This document shows, piece after piece, positions 17,284 through 25,281 of a DNA stretch of 64,000 nucleotides; position 1 is the stretch's first letter, and each line of letters begins with the position of its first letter. The DNA comes from JAHRAW01 sp028066695. Lineage in GTDB: Bacteria; Pseudomonadota; Gammaproteobacteria; Arenicellales; Poriferihabitantaceae. The stretch is taken from positions 1,550,001 to 1,614,000 of the forward strand of contig OY734803.1 of assembly GCA_963457535.1 (NCBI GenBank), read 5' to 3'. The position numbers and the translations under genes were made by a program. The notes beneath the pieces were generated by a model that worked only from the letters and a program-made list of their open reading frames with translations, was not told where the DNA came from and searched no databases.

Positions 17284-17291
17284 TCGCGCGG

Positions 17292-17297
17292 ATTATA
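17292..17297 (-). promoter_or_regulatory. TATAAT -10 element very close to the gpmI start
   Basis: On the minus strand TATAAT ends 8 bases before the gpmI ATG. A transcript from it would start at or within a few bases of the start codon. No clear -35 is seen in the GC-rich rdgB end. Confidence 0.35.
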
Positions 17298-17895
17298 GCG
17301 GCCGGCGCAACTTCGCCCGCAGTTGGCACAACGCCCGCGCGCGGTGGCTCAGGCGGTTTTTTAATTCCGCGCCGAGTTGCGCCGCGGTCATGCCGTATTC
17401 ATCCAGAAAAAACACCGGGTCGTAACCGAAGCCGCCGTCGCCGCGCGGCGCCTCGGTGATGCGCCCTTCCCACGCGCCTTCGCCGGCGAGCGGCGATTCG
17501 TCTTCGGCGCCGCGCAAATACACCAGCGCGCAGCGAAACCGCGCGGTGCGCATCGGCGGCGCGACGCCTTCCAGTTCGCGCAGCAGTTTGCGAATGTTGT
17601 CCGCGCCGGACGCGCCTTCGCCGGCGTAGCGCGCCGAATACACGCCCGGCGCGCCGCGCAGCGCGTCCACTTCCAAACCGGAATCGTCGGCGATGGCGGC
17701 GAGGCCGGTGCACGCGCATGCGTTGCGCGCTTTCAACAGCGCGTTCTCGGCGAAAGTCGCGCCGGTTTCCTCCGCTTCGCCGACGCCCAATTCGGCCTGC
17801 GCGACCACCTCGCGCGGCGCGAGCAGCACGCGCAACTCGGCGAGTTTGCCGGCGTTGCCGGTGGCTGCGACGATGCGCGTCGGGGCGGGCAGCAT
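17293..17895 (-). CDS. rdgB: XTP/dITP diphosphatase (RdgB/HAM1 family)
   Basis: A 200-residue nucleotide pyrophosphatase that removes non-canonical purines (dITP, XTP). Family motifs are clear: IVAATGNAGKLAELRVLL at the N-terminus, ATFAENALLKAR, IADDSGLEVDALRGAPGVYSARYAG, DGGFGYDPVF and the C-terminal NRLSHRARAL. It follows rph by 23 bases in the same direction, a common gammaproteobacterial order, and is followed 9 bases later by gpmI. Confidence 0.95.
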   Translation of the reverse strand: MLPAPTRIVAATGNAGKLAELRVLLAPREVVAQAELGVGEAEETGATFAENALLKARNACACTGLAAIADDSGLEVDALRGAPGVYSARYAGEGASGADNIRKLLRELEGVAPPMRTARFRCALVYLRGAEDESPLAGEGAWEGRITEAPRGDGGFGYDPVFFLDEYGMTAAQLGAELKNRLSHRARALCQLRAKLRRPL

Positions 17896-17918
17896 GATGG
17901 GCGGCGCGAAATGCGCGT

Positions 17919-18641
17919 CTATTCCGCGCGCAGCGCGGCCTGTTGCGCCTCCAAAATTTTCGCGATGCCGTCGCGCGCCTGGTCCAACATTTGCTCCAGC
18001 GTCTCGCGCGAAAACGGCTCGCCTTCGGCCGTGCCCTGCACTTCAATCAGCCCGCCGCGATCGTCCATCACCACATTCATGTCGGTGGCGGCGCGGCTGT
18101 CTTCGGCGTAGTCCAGGTCGGTGATCACCTCGTCCTCCAAAATGCCGACCGAAACCGCCGCGACCGCGCGGTGCACCGGGTTCTCGGCGACCAGTTTCTG
18201 CCGCACCAGCCAGTTCACCGCATCCGCCATCGCGACATACGCGCCGGAAATCGCCGCGGTGCGCGTGCCGCCATCGGCCTGCAGCACGTCGCAGTCCAGC
18301 ACGATGCAGCGTTCGCCGAGCAGTTTCATGTCCGCGGCGGCGCGCATGGAGCGGCTGATCAGCCGCTGAATTTCCATGGTTCGCCCGCCCTGTTTCCCGC
18401 GCGCCGCTTCGCGCCTGCTGCGCTCGCCGGTGGCGCGCGGCAGCATTCCGTATTCCGCGGTTATCCACCCGCGCTTCTGTCCGCGCAAAAACGCCGGCAC
18501 GCGCTCTTCAATGCTGGCGGTGCACAGCACATGCGTATCGCCGAAACACACCAGCGCCGAGCCTTCGGCGTATTTGGTGTAGCGGCGGGTGATGGAGACC
18601 GGCCGCAATTCATCATGGGCGCGGCCGCTGGGGCGGGGCAT
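17919..18641 (-). CDS. rph: Ribonuclease PH
   Basis: A 240-residue phosphorolytic exoribonuclease that trims tRNA 3' ends. Clear motifs: a conserved N-terminus (RPSGRAHDELRPVSITRRY), GSALVCFGDTHVLCTAS, GWITAEYGMLPRATGER, the RLISRSMRAA segment and DCDVLQADGGTRTAAISGA. Length is as expected. It is the first gene of the rph-rdgB-gpmI run. A minus-strand TATAAT at 18674-18679, about 33 bases upstream, is a plausible promoter. The frameshifted restriction gene lies upstream in the same direction. Confidence 0.96.
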   Translation of the reverse strand: MPRPSGRAHDELRPVSITRRYTKYAEGSALVCFGDTHVLCTASIEERVPAFLRGQKRGWITAEYGMLPRATGERSRREAARGKQGGRTMEIQRLISRSMRAAADMKLLGERCIVLDCDVLQADGGTRTAAISGAYVAMADAVNWLVRQKLVAENPVHRAVAAVSVGILEDEVITDLDYAEDSRAATDMNVVMDDRGGLIEVQGTAEGEPFSRETLEQMLDQARDGIAKILEAQQAALRAE

Positions 18642-18719
18642 TGGAGTCCTGTGTGGCCGGGGGCGGGAGGCGGATTATACCGGACGGCGGCTTTGCGCCG
18701 GGCGGCGTGATGAATGCTG

Positions 18720-19476
18720 TCAGACGGATTGCAGCACCGCGTCAATGATCGCAACGACATCACGCTGGTGTGATTCGCTCAGCATGCCGAAAATCCGCAT
18801 CAGTTCCGCAACGGCAAAACAGTTGCTTTGATCGAACACAAATTGGGCGCATTCTTTTTCGTCCGCGCAACGCCCGATCAAAGACCGGCCGGCGGACAAG
18901 GTGGCGATGGGGAGGCAAAAGTACAGCATCGGCTGCAGGCCGACCGCTCTTTGTTTTTCGCGAATGGTGATTTCCGCAATCATTCCATCGTTTCCGATGC
19001 GGCGGACGAGTTGCGGGTATTCAACTTTCAGCGTGTCAAAACGGAGGCCGTTTATGCTCTTTTCGACCGGACGAGTTCGCTGTACCCGGCAATCCGGGTG
19101 CTCCGCCAGCAAATCCGACGCGGGTATTTTTTCCGCGGAACTTTTTATGTCTCGCAGTTCCTGCTCTTTCAGTACGCCCCATTTGGCAAAATAGAACAGG
19201 CATGCGGACAGTTCGTGCAGGACTTTGTTTTCCCCTTTGCCATTGCGAAATCCGACGCTGCCCAGATCGGCATCTTCGGCATCTTTCGCCGACTTGTCGT
19301 AACTGATTTGCCACTCCACATAATTTTTGTCCGTGAACGGGTCGCGCCGGCTGGCGAAAGGCGCGCCATATTCAAAAAATATCGCTGCGCTTCTTGATTC
19401 GGATCTTCCCCATGGGGCGAGTCAGCGGAATGTCGACTTCGATCCGAAGGTTTTTCGGAGAGGCTTTAAGCGACAT
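18720..19476 (-). pseudogene. Putative type II restriction endonuclease gene, frameshifted at a T6 run
   Basis: The gene starts with ATG at 19476, overlapping the methyltransferase gene by 11 bp (MSLKASPKNLRIEVDIPL...). After about 34 codons, at a run of six T on the coding strand (plus-strand A6 at 19374-19379), this frame ends at TGA. The +1 frame then continues seamlessly as FEYGAPFASRRDPFTDKNYVEWQ and runs 199 codons from a GTG at 19319 to the end. With five T the two parts would be one protein of about 250 residues. The position directly downstream of a methylase is the reason for calling it a restriction enzyme; I see no decisive catalytic motif. It may be inactive, phase-variable, corrected by slippage, or a sequencing error. 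Confidence 0.6.
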
Positions 19477-20608
19477 AGTGCGGGCCCAGCAACCGCCGAA
19501 AATATTCGCCGATTTTCTGTTGGGAAGAATGCAGGTGGCGCGCTTCCAGCTCGTCGATTTTGGGAATCAGTCCCCGCAACGCCGGATTCGCCGACACCGA
19601 TGCGAGAATAAAGTGCCGCCGGTTTTTTTTGAACAGCGCATGGTTGATCAGGACGTCGCAGTTCCCGAAATAGTACGGAACATGCCGCGCGAAACGCTTG
19701 AACACGTCCACATACATGTAGTACTCCAGTTTGCCCGGGTCGATTGCGATGGTATTTTTGGACGAGCGGTTGACGAAGGTTTGGTTGCGCCGCAGCGCGT
19801 TTATGTCGCGCATCGTCCAAAACAGCAGCGGATTTTTCGGCGCGCCGGAGTTTTTGGCGGGGTACTTGCGCACATAGTTGGAAATGTAGTCAAAGTCGCT
19901 CAGGCGGAAAGGGTGCGCGCCCCGGACATCAAAGGAAAAATCCCGGATCATTTGATAGTCCATGCCCTCGCCTGATTTTTTGTAAAGCGCGATGACAATC
20001 GGGAACTGCATGGTCTTGGATGCGTCCCCAAACGCGGCACTGCTGATGATTTTTGCATCCAGCAGGCGGTATTGCCGGGCAAAGCGGCGCAGCAGGGAGA
20101 AATTCGCGCGCTTGATCAGGTAACTCAGCGGATGCAAAATGCAAATCACATCGGCGGACAGTTTCTGATACGACAGCAAAAAGGACATGCCCAGGTCGCG
20201 GGTTTGGATGTCCTCGTCGATTTGCACATTGAACGACTTTACCCGGTTGCGAATCAGCGAGGTCCTGTCGTTGTAAGGCGGGTTGCCTACGATGCACAAG
20301 CCGGCGCGAGCGCCAATTCCGTATTGCTCGCGGCTGACATTGCGGAGCGCATTGACGTTGTAAAAAACCGCTTCCGGAAGATTTTTCTTCGCGGTGCGAA
20401 CCGCCACCGGATCGGCGTCGTTGCCAATCTTGGAAAAACCGCCCGGGTGGCGCAAAAAATTTCCGTACCCGCAGGAGGTGTCCAGTATCACCATCTTCCG
20501 GTCGAGATGCGGCGCAAGCATTTCCCAGGCGATGTCCACCATATCCGCCTGGGTGTAGTAGGCGCCCATGTTGACCCGGTCGGCGTAATCGAGATGGCGT
20601 TGCTGCAT
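19466..20608 (-). CDS. Type II DNA adenine-N6 methyltransferase
   Basis: A 380-residue methyltransferase with the SAM motif I early (ILDTSCGYGNF, residues 42-51) and the catalytic NPPY at residues 109-112 (IVGNPPYNDRTS). This order is that of gamma-class enzymes such as M.TaqI. Before motif I it has MGAYYTQADMVDIAWEML, typical of this class. No clear target-recognition family can be named. It is followed by an overlapping putative endonuclease gene, forming a second restriction-modification operon unrelated to the one at 3-5 kb. The ATG at 20608 is chosen because upstream codons are non-conserved. A minus-strand TATACT at 20658-20663 may be its -10. Its start lies 104 bp from the manC stop. 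Confidence 0.85.
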   Translation of the reverse strand: MQQRHLDYADRVNMGAYYTQADMVDIAWEMLAPHLDRKMVILDTSCGYGNFLRHPGGFSKIGNDADPVAVRTAKKNLPEAVFYNVNALRNVSREQYGIGARAGLCIVGNPPYNDRTSLIRNRVKSFNVQIDEDIQTRDLGMSFLLSYQKLSADVICILHPLSYLIKRANFSLLRRFARQYRLLDAKIISSAAFGDASKTMQFPIVIALYKKSGEGMDYQMIRDFSFDVRGAHPFRLSDFDYISNYVRKYPAKNSGAPKNPLLFWTMRDINALRRNQTFVNRSSKNTIAIDPGKLEYYMYVDVFKRFARHVPYYFGNCDVLINHALFKKNRRHFILASVSANPALRGLIPKIDELEARHLHSSQQKIGEYFRRLLGPHYVA

Positions 20609-20711
20609 TGTGTGTCGCGTGTTTTGAGGAGGCAAATTGGAATGGTGAATGCCCGTTAGTATAGCGCAGGCGCGCGCATGCGGCAGTATCGGCCGCGGCG
20701 AAAAGGCCGGC

Positions 20712-22121
20712 CTAATCGGTCTGATAGCGCACGATGTCATCCTCGCCCAAATACCCGCCGGTCTGCACTTCAATGACCACCAGCGGTTTCTTGGTCAGGT
20801 TTGCCAGGCGGTGTTTGTGCGTGCGCGCGATGTAGGCGGACTGGTTGGCGCGCAGAGTGACGGTTTCGTCGCCGTTGGTGACGGTGGCTTCGCCGGCGAC
20901 CACGGTCCAGTGCTCGTTGCGGTGTTTGTGCGACTGCAGACTGAGGCGCTTGCCGGGGCGCACTTCCAGGCGTTTCACCTTGAAACCGGGGCCGGAATCC
21001 AGCACGGTGTAACTCCCCCATTGCCGCTCGACGCCGGCGTGGTATTCGTGCGCTTCGGCGCGGCGTTTTTTCAGCGCGTCGTAGATTTGCGAGACTTCCT
21101 GCTCGCGGCTTTTGTCGGCGACCAGAAGCGCGTCGGCGGTGTCTATGACCAGCAAGTTGCGAAGGCCGAGCGCGCCGATGACGCGGTTTTCGGTTTTGAT
21201 GATGCAGTCGCCGCATTCCAGCGCGGTGATGTCGCCTTCGGTGCGGTTGCCGCGCGGGTCGGGCGGCAGCGATTCGCTGAGCGCGCTCCAACTGCCGATG
21301 TCGCTCCAGCCGGGGTCGCACGCGACCACCGCGGCCGCCGCGGTTTTTTCCATGACGGCGCGGTCAAAGGATTCGGCGCGCATCGCCGCGAACGCTTTTT
21401 CGCCGATTTCCACGCAGTCGTCCGAGACTTTCGCGCTCTTCAGGCACCGGCGCGCGGCGCGCGGAATGTCCGGGCAGTGCGTTTCCATCTCGGCGAGCAG
21501 CGCGCCGGCCGCGGCGCAAAACATTCCGGCGTTCCACAGGCAGCCGGCGCGGACATGCTCGCGCGCCTTTTCCGGCGGAGGTTTTTCAATGAAGCGCGCA
21601 ACCTCTTCGCCGCGCGCCTCTATGTAGCCGTAGCCGCTTTCCGGCGCGCGCGCCGGAACGCCGAAGACCACGATGCGGCCCGACGCGGCCAACTCGCGCG
21701 CGCGCGCCACCGCCTTGGCGAAGACGGTTTCGTCTGCGATTAAATGGTCGGCCGGCAGCGCGAGCAAAATCGCGTCCGCGCCTTCGGCCGCTTCAATGCG
21801 CGCGGCGGCGAGCGCGAGCGCGGCCGCGGTGTTGCGCCCGAACGGCTCCAGAATGAATTTGGCCGAGACGCCGCGCGGCATGTCGCCGCGCTCGGCGAGT
21901 TCGCGGTAGTGGTCGCGCGTGGTGAACAGGTGGGCGCGGTTGGCGACGGTCAGCACGCGCGCGACCCCGCCGAGCCGCGCGCCGCGCAGGAATGCCTGCT
22001 GCAGCAAACTCAGGCCGCCCTGCGGCCGGATGAACGGCTTCGGATGCGCGCCGCGCGACAGCGGCCACAGGCGCGTGCCGGCGCCGCCGCTGAGAATGAC
22101 CGGCGTCAATTTGCCGCTCAT
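20712..22121 (-). CDS. manC: Mannose-1-phosphate guanylyltransferase/mannose-6-phosphate isomerase
   Basis: A 469-residue bifunctional type II PMI-GMP enzyme making GDP-mannose from mannose-1-phosphate and GTP. The nucleotidyltransferase motif is VILSGGAGTRLWPLSR, with FILEPFGRNTAAALALAA and ALPADHLI. The C-terminal cupin isomerase part has KRLSLQSHKHRNEHWTVV. Its ATG overlaps the stop of the upstream TMTC-like gene (ATGA), so both are probably co-translated. GDP-mannose would feed the polyprenyl-phosphate-mannose synthase at 24.1 kb. No phosphomannomutase is in the window. Its 3' end is flanked by a restriction-modification operon. Confidence 0.95.
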   Translation of the reverse strand: MSGKLTPVILSGGAGTRLWPLSRGAHPKPFIRPQGGLSLLQQAFLRGARLGGVARVLTVANRAHLFTTRDHYRELAERGDMPRGVSAKFILEPFGRNTAAALALAAARIEAAEGADAILLALPADHLIADETVFAKAVARARELAASGRIVVFGVPARAPESGYGYIEARGEEVARFIEKPPPEKAREHVRAGCLWNAGMFCAAAGALLAEMETHCPDIPRAARRCLKSAKVSDDCVEIGEKAFAAMRAESFDRAVMEKTAAAAVVACDPGWSDIGSWSALSESLPPDPRGNRTEGDITALECGDCIIKTENRVIGALGLRNLLVIDTADALLVADKSREQEVSQIYDALKKRRAEAHEYHAGVERQWGSYTVLDSGPGFKVKRLEVRPGKRLSLQSHKHRNEHWTVVAGEATVTNGDETVTLRANQSAYIARTHKHRLANLTKKPLVVIEVQTGGYLGEDDIVRYQTD

Positions 22122-23989
22122 TGCGTTTGCGCGCGCTGTTTTTGCAGCGCGTCTATGGCGTGCGCGCGGTTGGCGCGCGCTTCGGCCTGGGTCGGGTCCA
22201 GCGCGAGCGCGCGGTCAAAATTTCGCAGCGCTTCTTCGTGGCGGTTCAGCCCGGAGAGGGCGACGCCGATGCCGGAATACACTTTGGCGAAACTCGGGTC
22301 CTGCCGGATGATTTTGCGAAACAGGCCGAGCGCTTCGCGGTGGCGTTTTTGTTTGAGGCGAAGCGCGCCGAGGTGGTTGAGCGCGTTGGTGGAGTTCGGG
22401 TCCAGGCGCAGCGCGTGCTGGTAATTGCGCTCGGCGTCGGCGTCGCGCCCGAGCGCCTCGCTGCTGGAGCCGAGGCCGAGATAGACCCAGACATATTCGG
22501 GGCGCAATTCGCGCGCGGTGCGGTAGAGGGCGAGCGCCTGTTCATAGCGGCCGGCGAGGTGGTGTTCGCGGCCGAGGTTGTAATGCGCGTTGCGCGCGGT
22601 CGGGTTGTGCGAAATCATGTGGGTGTAGAAGGTGATGTTGTCGGTGTAGATGCCGCTTTGCTGCCAGGTGACCGCGCCGAATGCGGCCAGCACCGGCGCG
22701 ACCAATGCGACGCTGAGCGCGGTCATCGCGGTAAGCGCGCGCGGGTTCGGCGCGGGAGTTTCATCCTGCGCATCTTTCATCTGCGGAAGAAAACGCGCGC
22801 GCGCCCATTCGGCCGCGCGCGCCGCGCAGGCCGCGGCGAGCGCGAACAGGCCGATGCCCGGCAAATAAAAATACCGGTCGGCGACAAAGGAAAACTGCAT
22901 GTAGCCGTAATCCACGAAGCCGAGCGTCGGCGACAGCGTAATGACAAAAAACGCAGCCGCGGCGAACGGGCCGCGCCCGATATGCGCGCGCCACCGCCAC
23001 AACGCCGCGCCGGCCGCGACCGCGCCGGCCAGGCATGCCCAGCCGAATGCGTCGGCGGCGCCGGTCGGCCAGTGCGGATAGACCACCGGCAATTCGCCGG
23101 GCCATACGGCCTTGCCGGTGTAAAACCACAGCGCGCGCGCCGCTATCAGCACGCGCTCGGGGAAGGTGTAGCCGAGGTCCAGCACTTCGCGGCTGCTGTA
23201 ATACGAAAAGTCGGCGAAGGTGATGACCAGCCCGACCGCGGCGAGCGGCGCGACCCGCCGCAGGTCGTTCCAGACGACGCGCCCGCGCTGCCACCAATGC
23301 CACAACAGCAGCACGGCCGGCAGCGTGATCACCGTGGATTTGCACAGCAGGCCGGCGATGAACAGCGCCATCACGCGCATGTAGTCGCCGCGCCGCTTGA
23401 ATTCCACGAAGAGAAAATACCAGCGCATGCAAAGCAGAAAGAACAGCGCGGCGAGCATGTCCTTGCGCCCGATCACCCAGACCACCGGCTCCACATGCAG
23501 CGGATGCACGGCAAACACCGCGGCCGCGAGCCACGCGCCCGGAACCGCGAGGCGCTCCAGCAGCCGCCATAGCAAAAGCGCCACCGCGATGTGCAGCGAC
23601 AGGTTGACCAGGTGGTAGCCGAGCGGCGCGTAGCCCCACAATTTGTGCTCCAGCCAAAACAGCGTGTAGAGAAGCGGCCAGTAATGCCCTTCGTATTTGA
23701 GGGTGTTCGGGCTGAACCAAATCGTCCAAATCCCTTTCCAGGTCTGCACCGGCCAGACGTCGGTGAACGCGGTGTCGTCCCAGATGAAGCCGGCCGAAGT
23801 CACCGGAAAAAAACACGCGGCGGCGAGCAGGCACAGCGCGCCGGCGGCGAGGGTGTCGCGGCGCGAAAGTGGCGCGGTCGCGGCTTGCGAAGCCGCGGCC
23901 GGGGAGGTTGTTGCCGGCGCCGCGCGGCCGTGCTCGTGGCGCGCGTGCGCGCGCTTTTTTGCCGAGCGGGATTTGCTTTTTCGCCTCAT
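22118..23989 (-). CDS. TMTC-like membrane glycosyltransferase with TPR repeats (copy 1)
   Basis: A 623-residue polytopic membrane protein. A very basic N-terminal tail (MRRKSKSRSAKKRAHARH) is followed by about ten hydrophobic segments and then, from about residue 445, TPR repeats (NAHYNLGREHHLAGRYEQALALYRTA and three more). The first periplasmic loop has an Asp pair (FIWDD) as in GT-C transferases. YEGHYWPLLYTLFW, VFAVHPLHVEPVVWVIGRKD and FVDYGYMQFSFVADRY are conserved with the second copy at 30-31.9 kb. The architecture matches the TMTC family, which in animals transfers mannose from dolichyl-phosphate-mannose to cadherins. The bacterial donor would be polyprenyl-phosphate-mannose. Coupled to manC by ATGA. 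Substrate and sugar are inferred. Confidence 0.8.
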   Translation of the reverse strand: MRRKSKSRSAKKRAHARHEHGRAAPATTSPAAASQAATAPLSRRDTLAAGALCLLAAACFFPVTSAGFIWDDTAFTDVWPVQTWKGIWTIWFSPNTLKYEGHYWPLLYTLFWLEHKLWGYAPLGYHLVNLSLHIAVALLLWRLLERLAVPGAWLAAAVFAVHPLHVEPVVWVIGRKDMLAALFFLLCMRWYFLFVEFKRRGDYMRVMALFIAGLLCKSTVITLPAVLLLWHWWQRGRVVWNDLRRVAPLAAVGLVITFADFSYYSSREVLDLGYTFPERVLIAARALWFYTGKAVWPGELPVVYPHWPTGAADAFGWACLAGAVAAGAALWRWRAHIGRGPFAAAAFFVITLSPTLGFVDYGYMQFSFVADRYFYLPGIGLFALAAACAARAAEWARARFLPQMKDAQDETPAPNPRALTAMTALSVALVAPVLAAFGAVTWQQSGIYTDNITFYTHMISHNPTARNAHYNLGREHHLAGRYEQALALYRTARELRPEYVWVYLGLGSSSEALGRDADAERNYQHALRLDPNSTNALNHLGALRLKQKRHREALGLFRKIIRQDPSFAKVYSGIGVALSGLNRHEEALRNFDRALALDPTQAEARANRAHAIDALQKQRAQTQ

Positions 23990-24039
23990 GGGGAAGTCGG
24001 TGGGGGCGCGCCGGGGCGGAAATGCGGAAAGTTGCAGCG

Positions 24040-24069
24040 TTGCCGGTTTTCGCGGGCCGACATTATAAT
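24040..24069 (+). promoter_or_regulatory. Sigma-70-like promoter for the polyprenyl-phosphate-mannose synthase gene
   Basis: TTGCCG (24040-24045), an 18-bp spacer and TATAAT (24064-24069), 66 bases upstream of the chosen ATG, in the gap between divergent genes. Confidence 0.5.
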
Positions 24070-24135
24070 ATCCGCCCGCATGCAATGCATGGAACAAGCC
24101 CCGCGCCCTTTCCCGACCCCCAACCCCCGAACTTC

Positions 24136-25266
24136 ATGACCGCCCCGTCAAAAGTGTGCTTCGTCATCCCGACTTACAACGAAGCGCAGAACATCACGCC
24201 GATGCTGCAACGCCTCACCGGGTTATACGGCGGCGCGCGCTTCGCGTTTTTGATCGCCGACGACGACAGCCCGGACGGCACCGGAAAACTGGCGCGCGAA
24301 TTCGCCGAAAGCGACCCGCGCGTGCATGTGTTGCGCGGCGCGCGGCGCGGGCTCGGCGACGCGTATGTGCGCGGCATCAGCCACGCGCTCGGCGCGCTCG
24401 GCGCGGAGGTGGTGGTGCAGATGGACGCCGATTTTTCGCACGACCCGGCAGACGCGGGCAAATTGATCGCGCGGCTGGACGAAGGCGCGGCCGATGTCGC
24501 CATCGGCAGCCGCTACACCGAGGGGGGCGCGATTGACGCGAGTTGGTCGGGCCTGCGGCGGTTGCTGTCGAGCGGCGGCAACCAACTGGCGCGCCGCGTC
24601 GCCGGCCTCGCGCCGGTGCGCGACTGCACCGCCGGCTTCAAGGCGCTCGCCGCGCCGGCATTGCGCGCGGCGCGGGTCGGGGAGATTCGCGTGCAGGGCT
24701 ACGCGTTTCAGGTGGTGCTGCTGCACCGCCTGCTGCGCGCCGGCGCGCGCGTGGTGGAGGAGCCGATTTATTTTCGCGAGCGCGAGCATGGCAGCACCAA
24801 ACTCGGCATGCGCGACTTGTTTGAATTTTTTTGCAATGTGTGGTGGCTGCGCCTGTCCAGCCGCCGCACCTTCATCAAGTTCGCGCTGACCGGGCTGAGC
24901 GGCGCGGTGGTCAACCTCGGCTCGTTTGAGGCGCTGCTCGCGCTCGGCATGCACAAACTCATCGCCTCGCCGCTCGCCATTGAACTCTCCATCATCTGGA
25001 ATTTTCTGCTGAACAATTACTGGACATTCGCCGACCGCGTCATGCCCGGGCGCAAACGCGTGCGCGGCCTGAAGTTCAACCTGGTTTCGCTTTTGACGCT
25101 GGCGCTGAGTTACGCGACCTTCGTCATGCTGTCGGCGGCGCTGCCGGAGACGCGCCCGGTGTGGCTGCAGGGCTGCGCGATTTTGCCGGCGATGGCGTTC
25201 AATTATTTTTTGAATTCGTCGTGGACATTTCGCGAAGCGGCGCGCGGCGCGCAAAAGCGAACCTGA
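24136..25266 (+). CDS. Polyprenyl-phosphate mannose synthase (DPM1-like GT2) fused to a GtrA domain
   Basis: A 376-residue fusion. Residues 5-235 are a GT2 glycosyltransferase of the DPM1 type: FVIPTYNEAQNITPML, IADDDSPDGTG, VVQMDADFSHDP (the metal-binding DxD), VAIGSRYTEGG and FREREHGSTKLG. Residues 250-370 form a four-helix GtrA-like membrane domain (FIKFALTGLSGAVVNL, IWNFLLNNYWTF, FNYFLNSSWTFR). Such fusions make polyprenyl-phosphate-mannose from GDP-mannose on the cytoplasmic face and probably help flip it. Neighbouring genes encode ManC and three GT-C transferases, which would make and use this lipid-linked sugar. The ATG at 24136 places the first strand at the usual distance. Confidence 0.87.
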   Translation: MTAPSKVCFVIPTYNEAQNITPMLQRLTGLYGGARFAFLIADDDSPDGTGKLAREFAESDPRVHVLRGARRGLGDAYVRGISHALGALGAEVVVQMDADFSHDPADAGKLIARLDEGAADVAIGSRYTEGGAIDASWSGLRRLLSSGGNQLARRVAGLAPVRDCTAGFKALAAPALRAARVGEIRVQGYAFQVVLLHRLLRAGARVVEEPIYFREREHGSTKLGMRDLFEFFCNVWWLRLSSRRTFIKFALTGLSGAVVNLGSFEALLALGMHKLIASPLAIELSIIWNFLLNNYWTFADRVMPGRKRVRGLKFNLVSLLTLALSYATFVMLSAALPETRPVWLQGCAILPAMAFNYFLNSSWTFREAARGAQKRT

Positions 25267-25281
25267 CGCGCGCCGGAAAAA

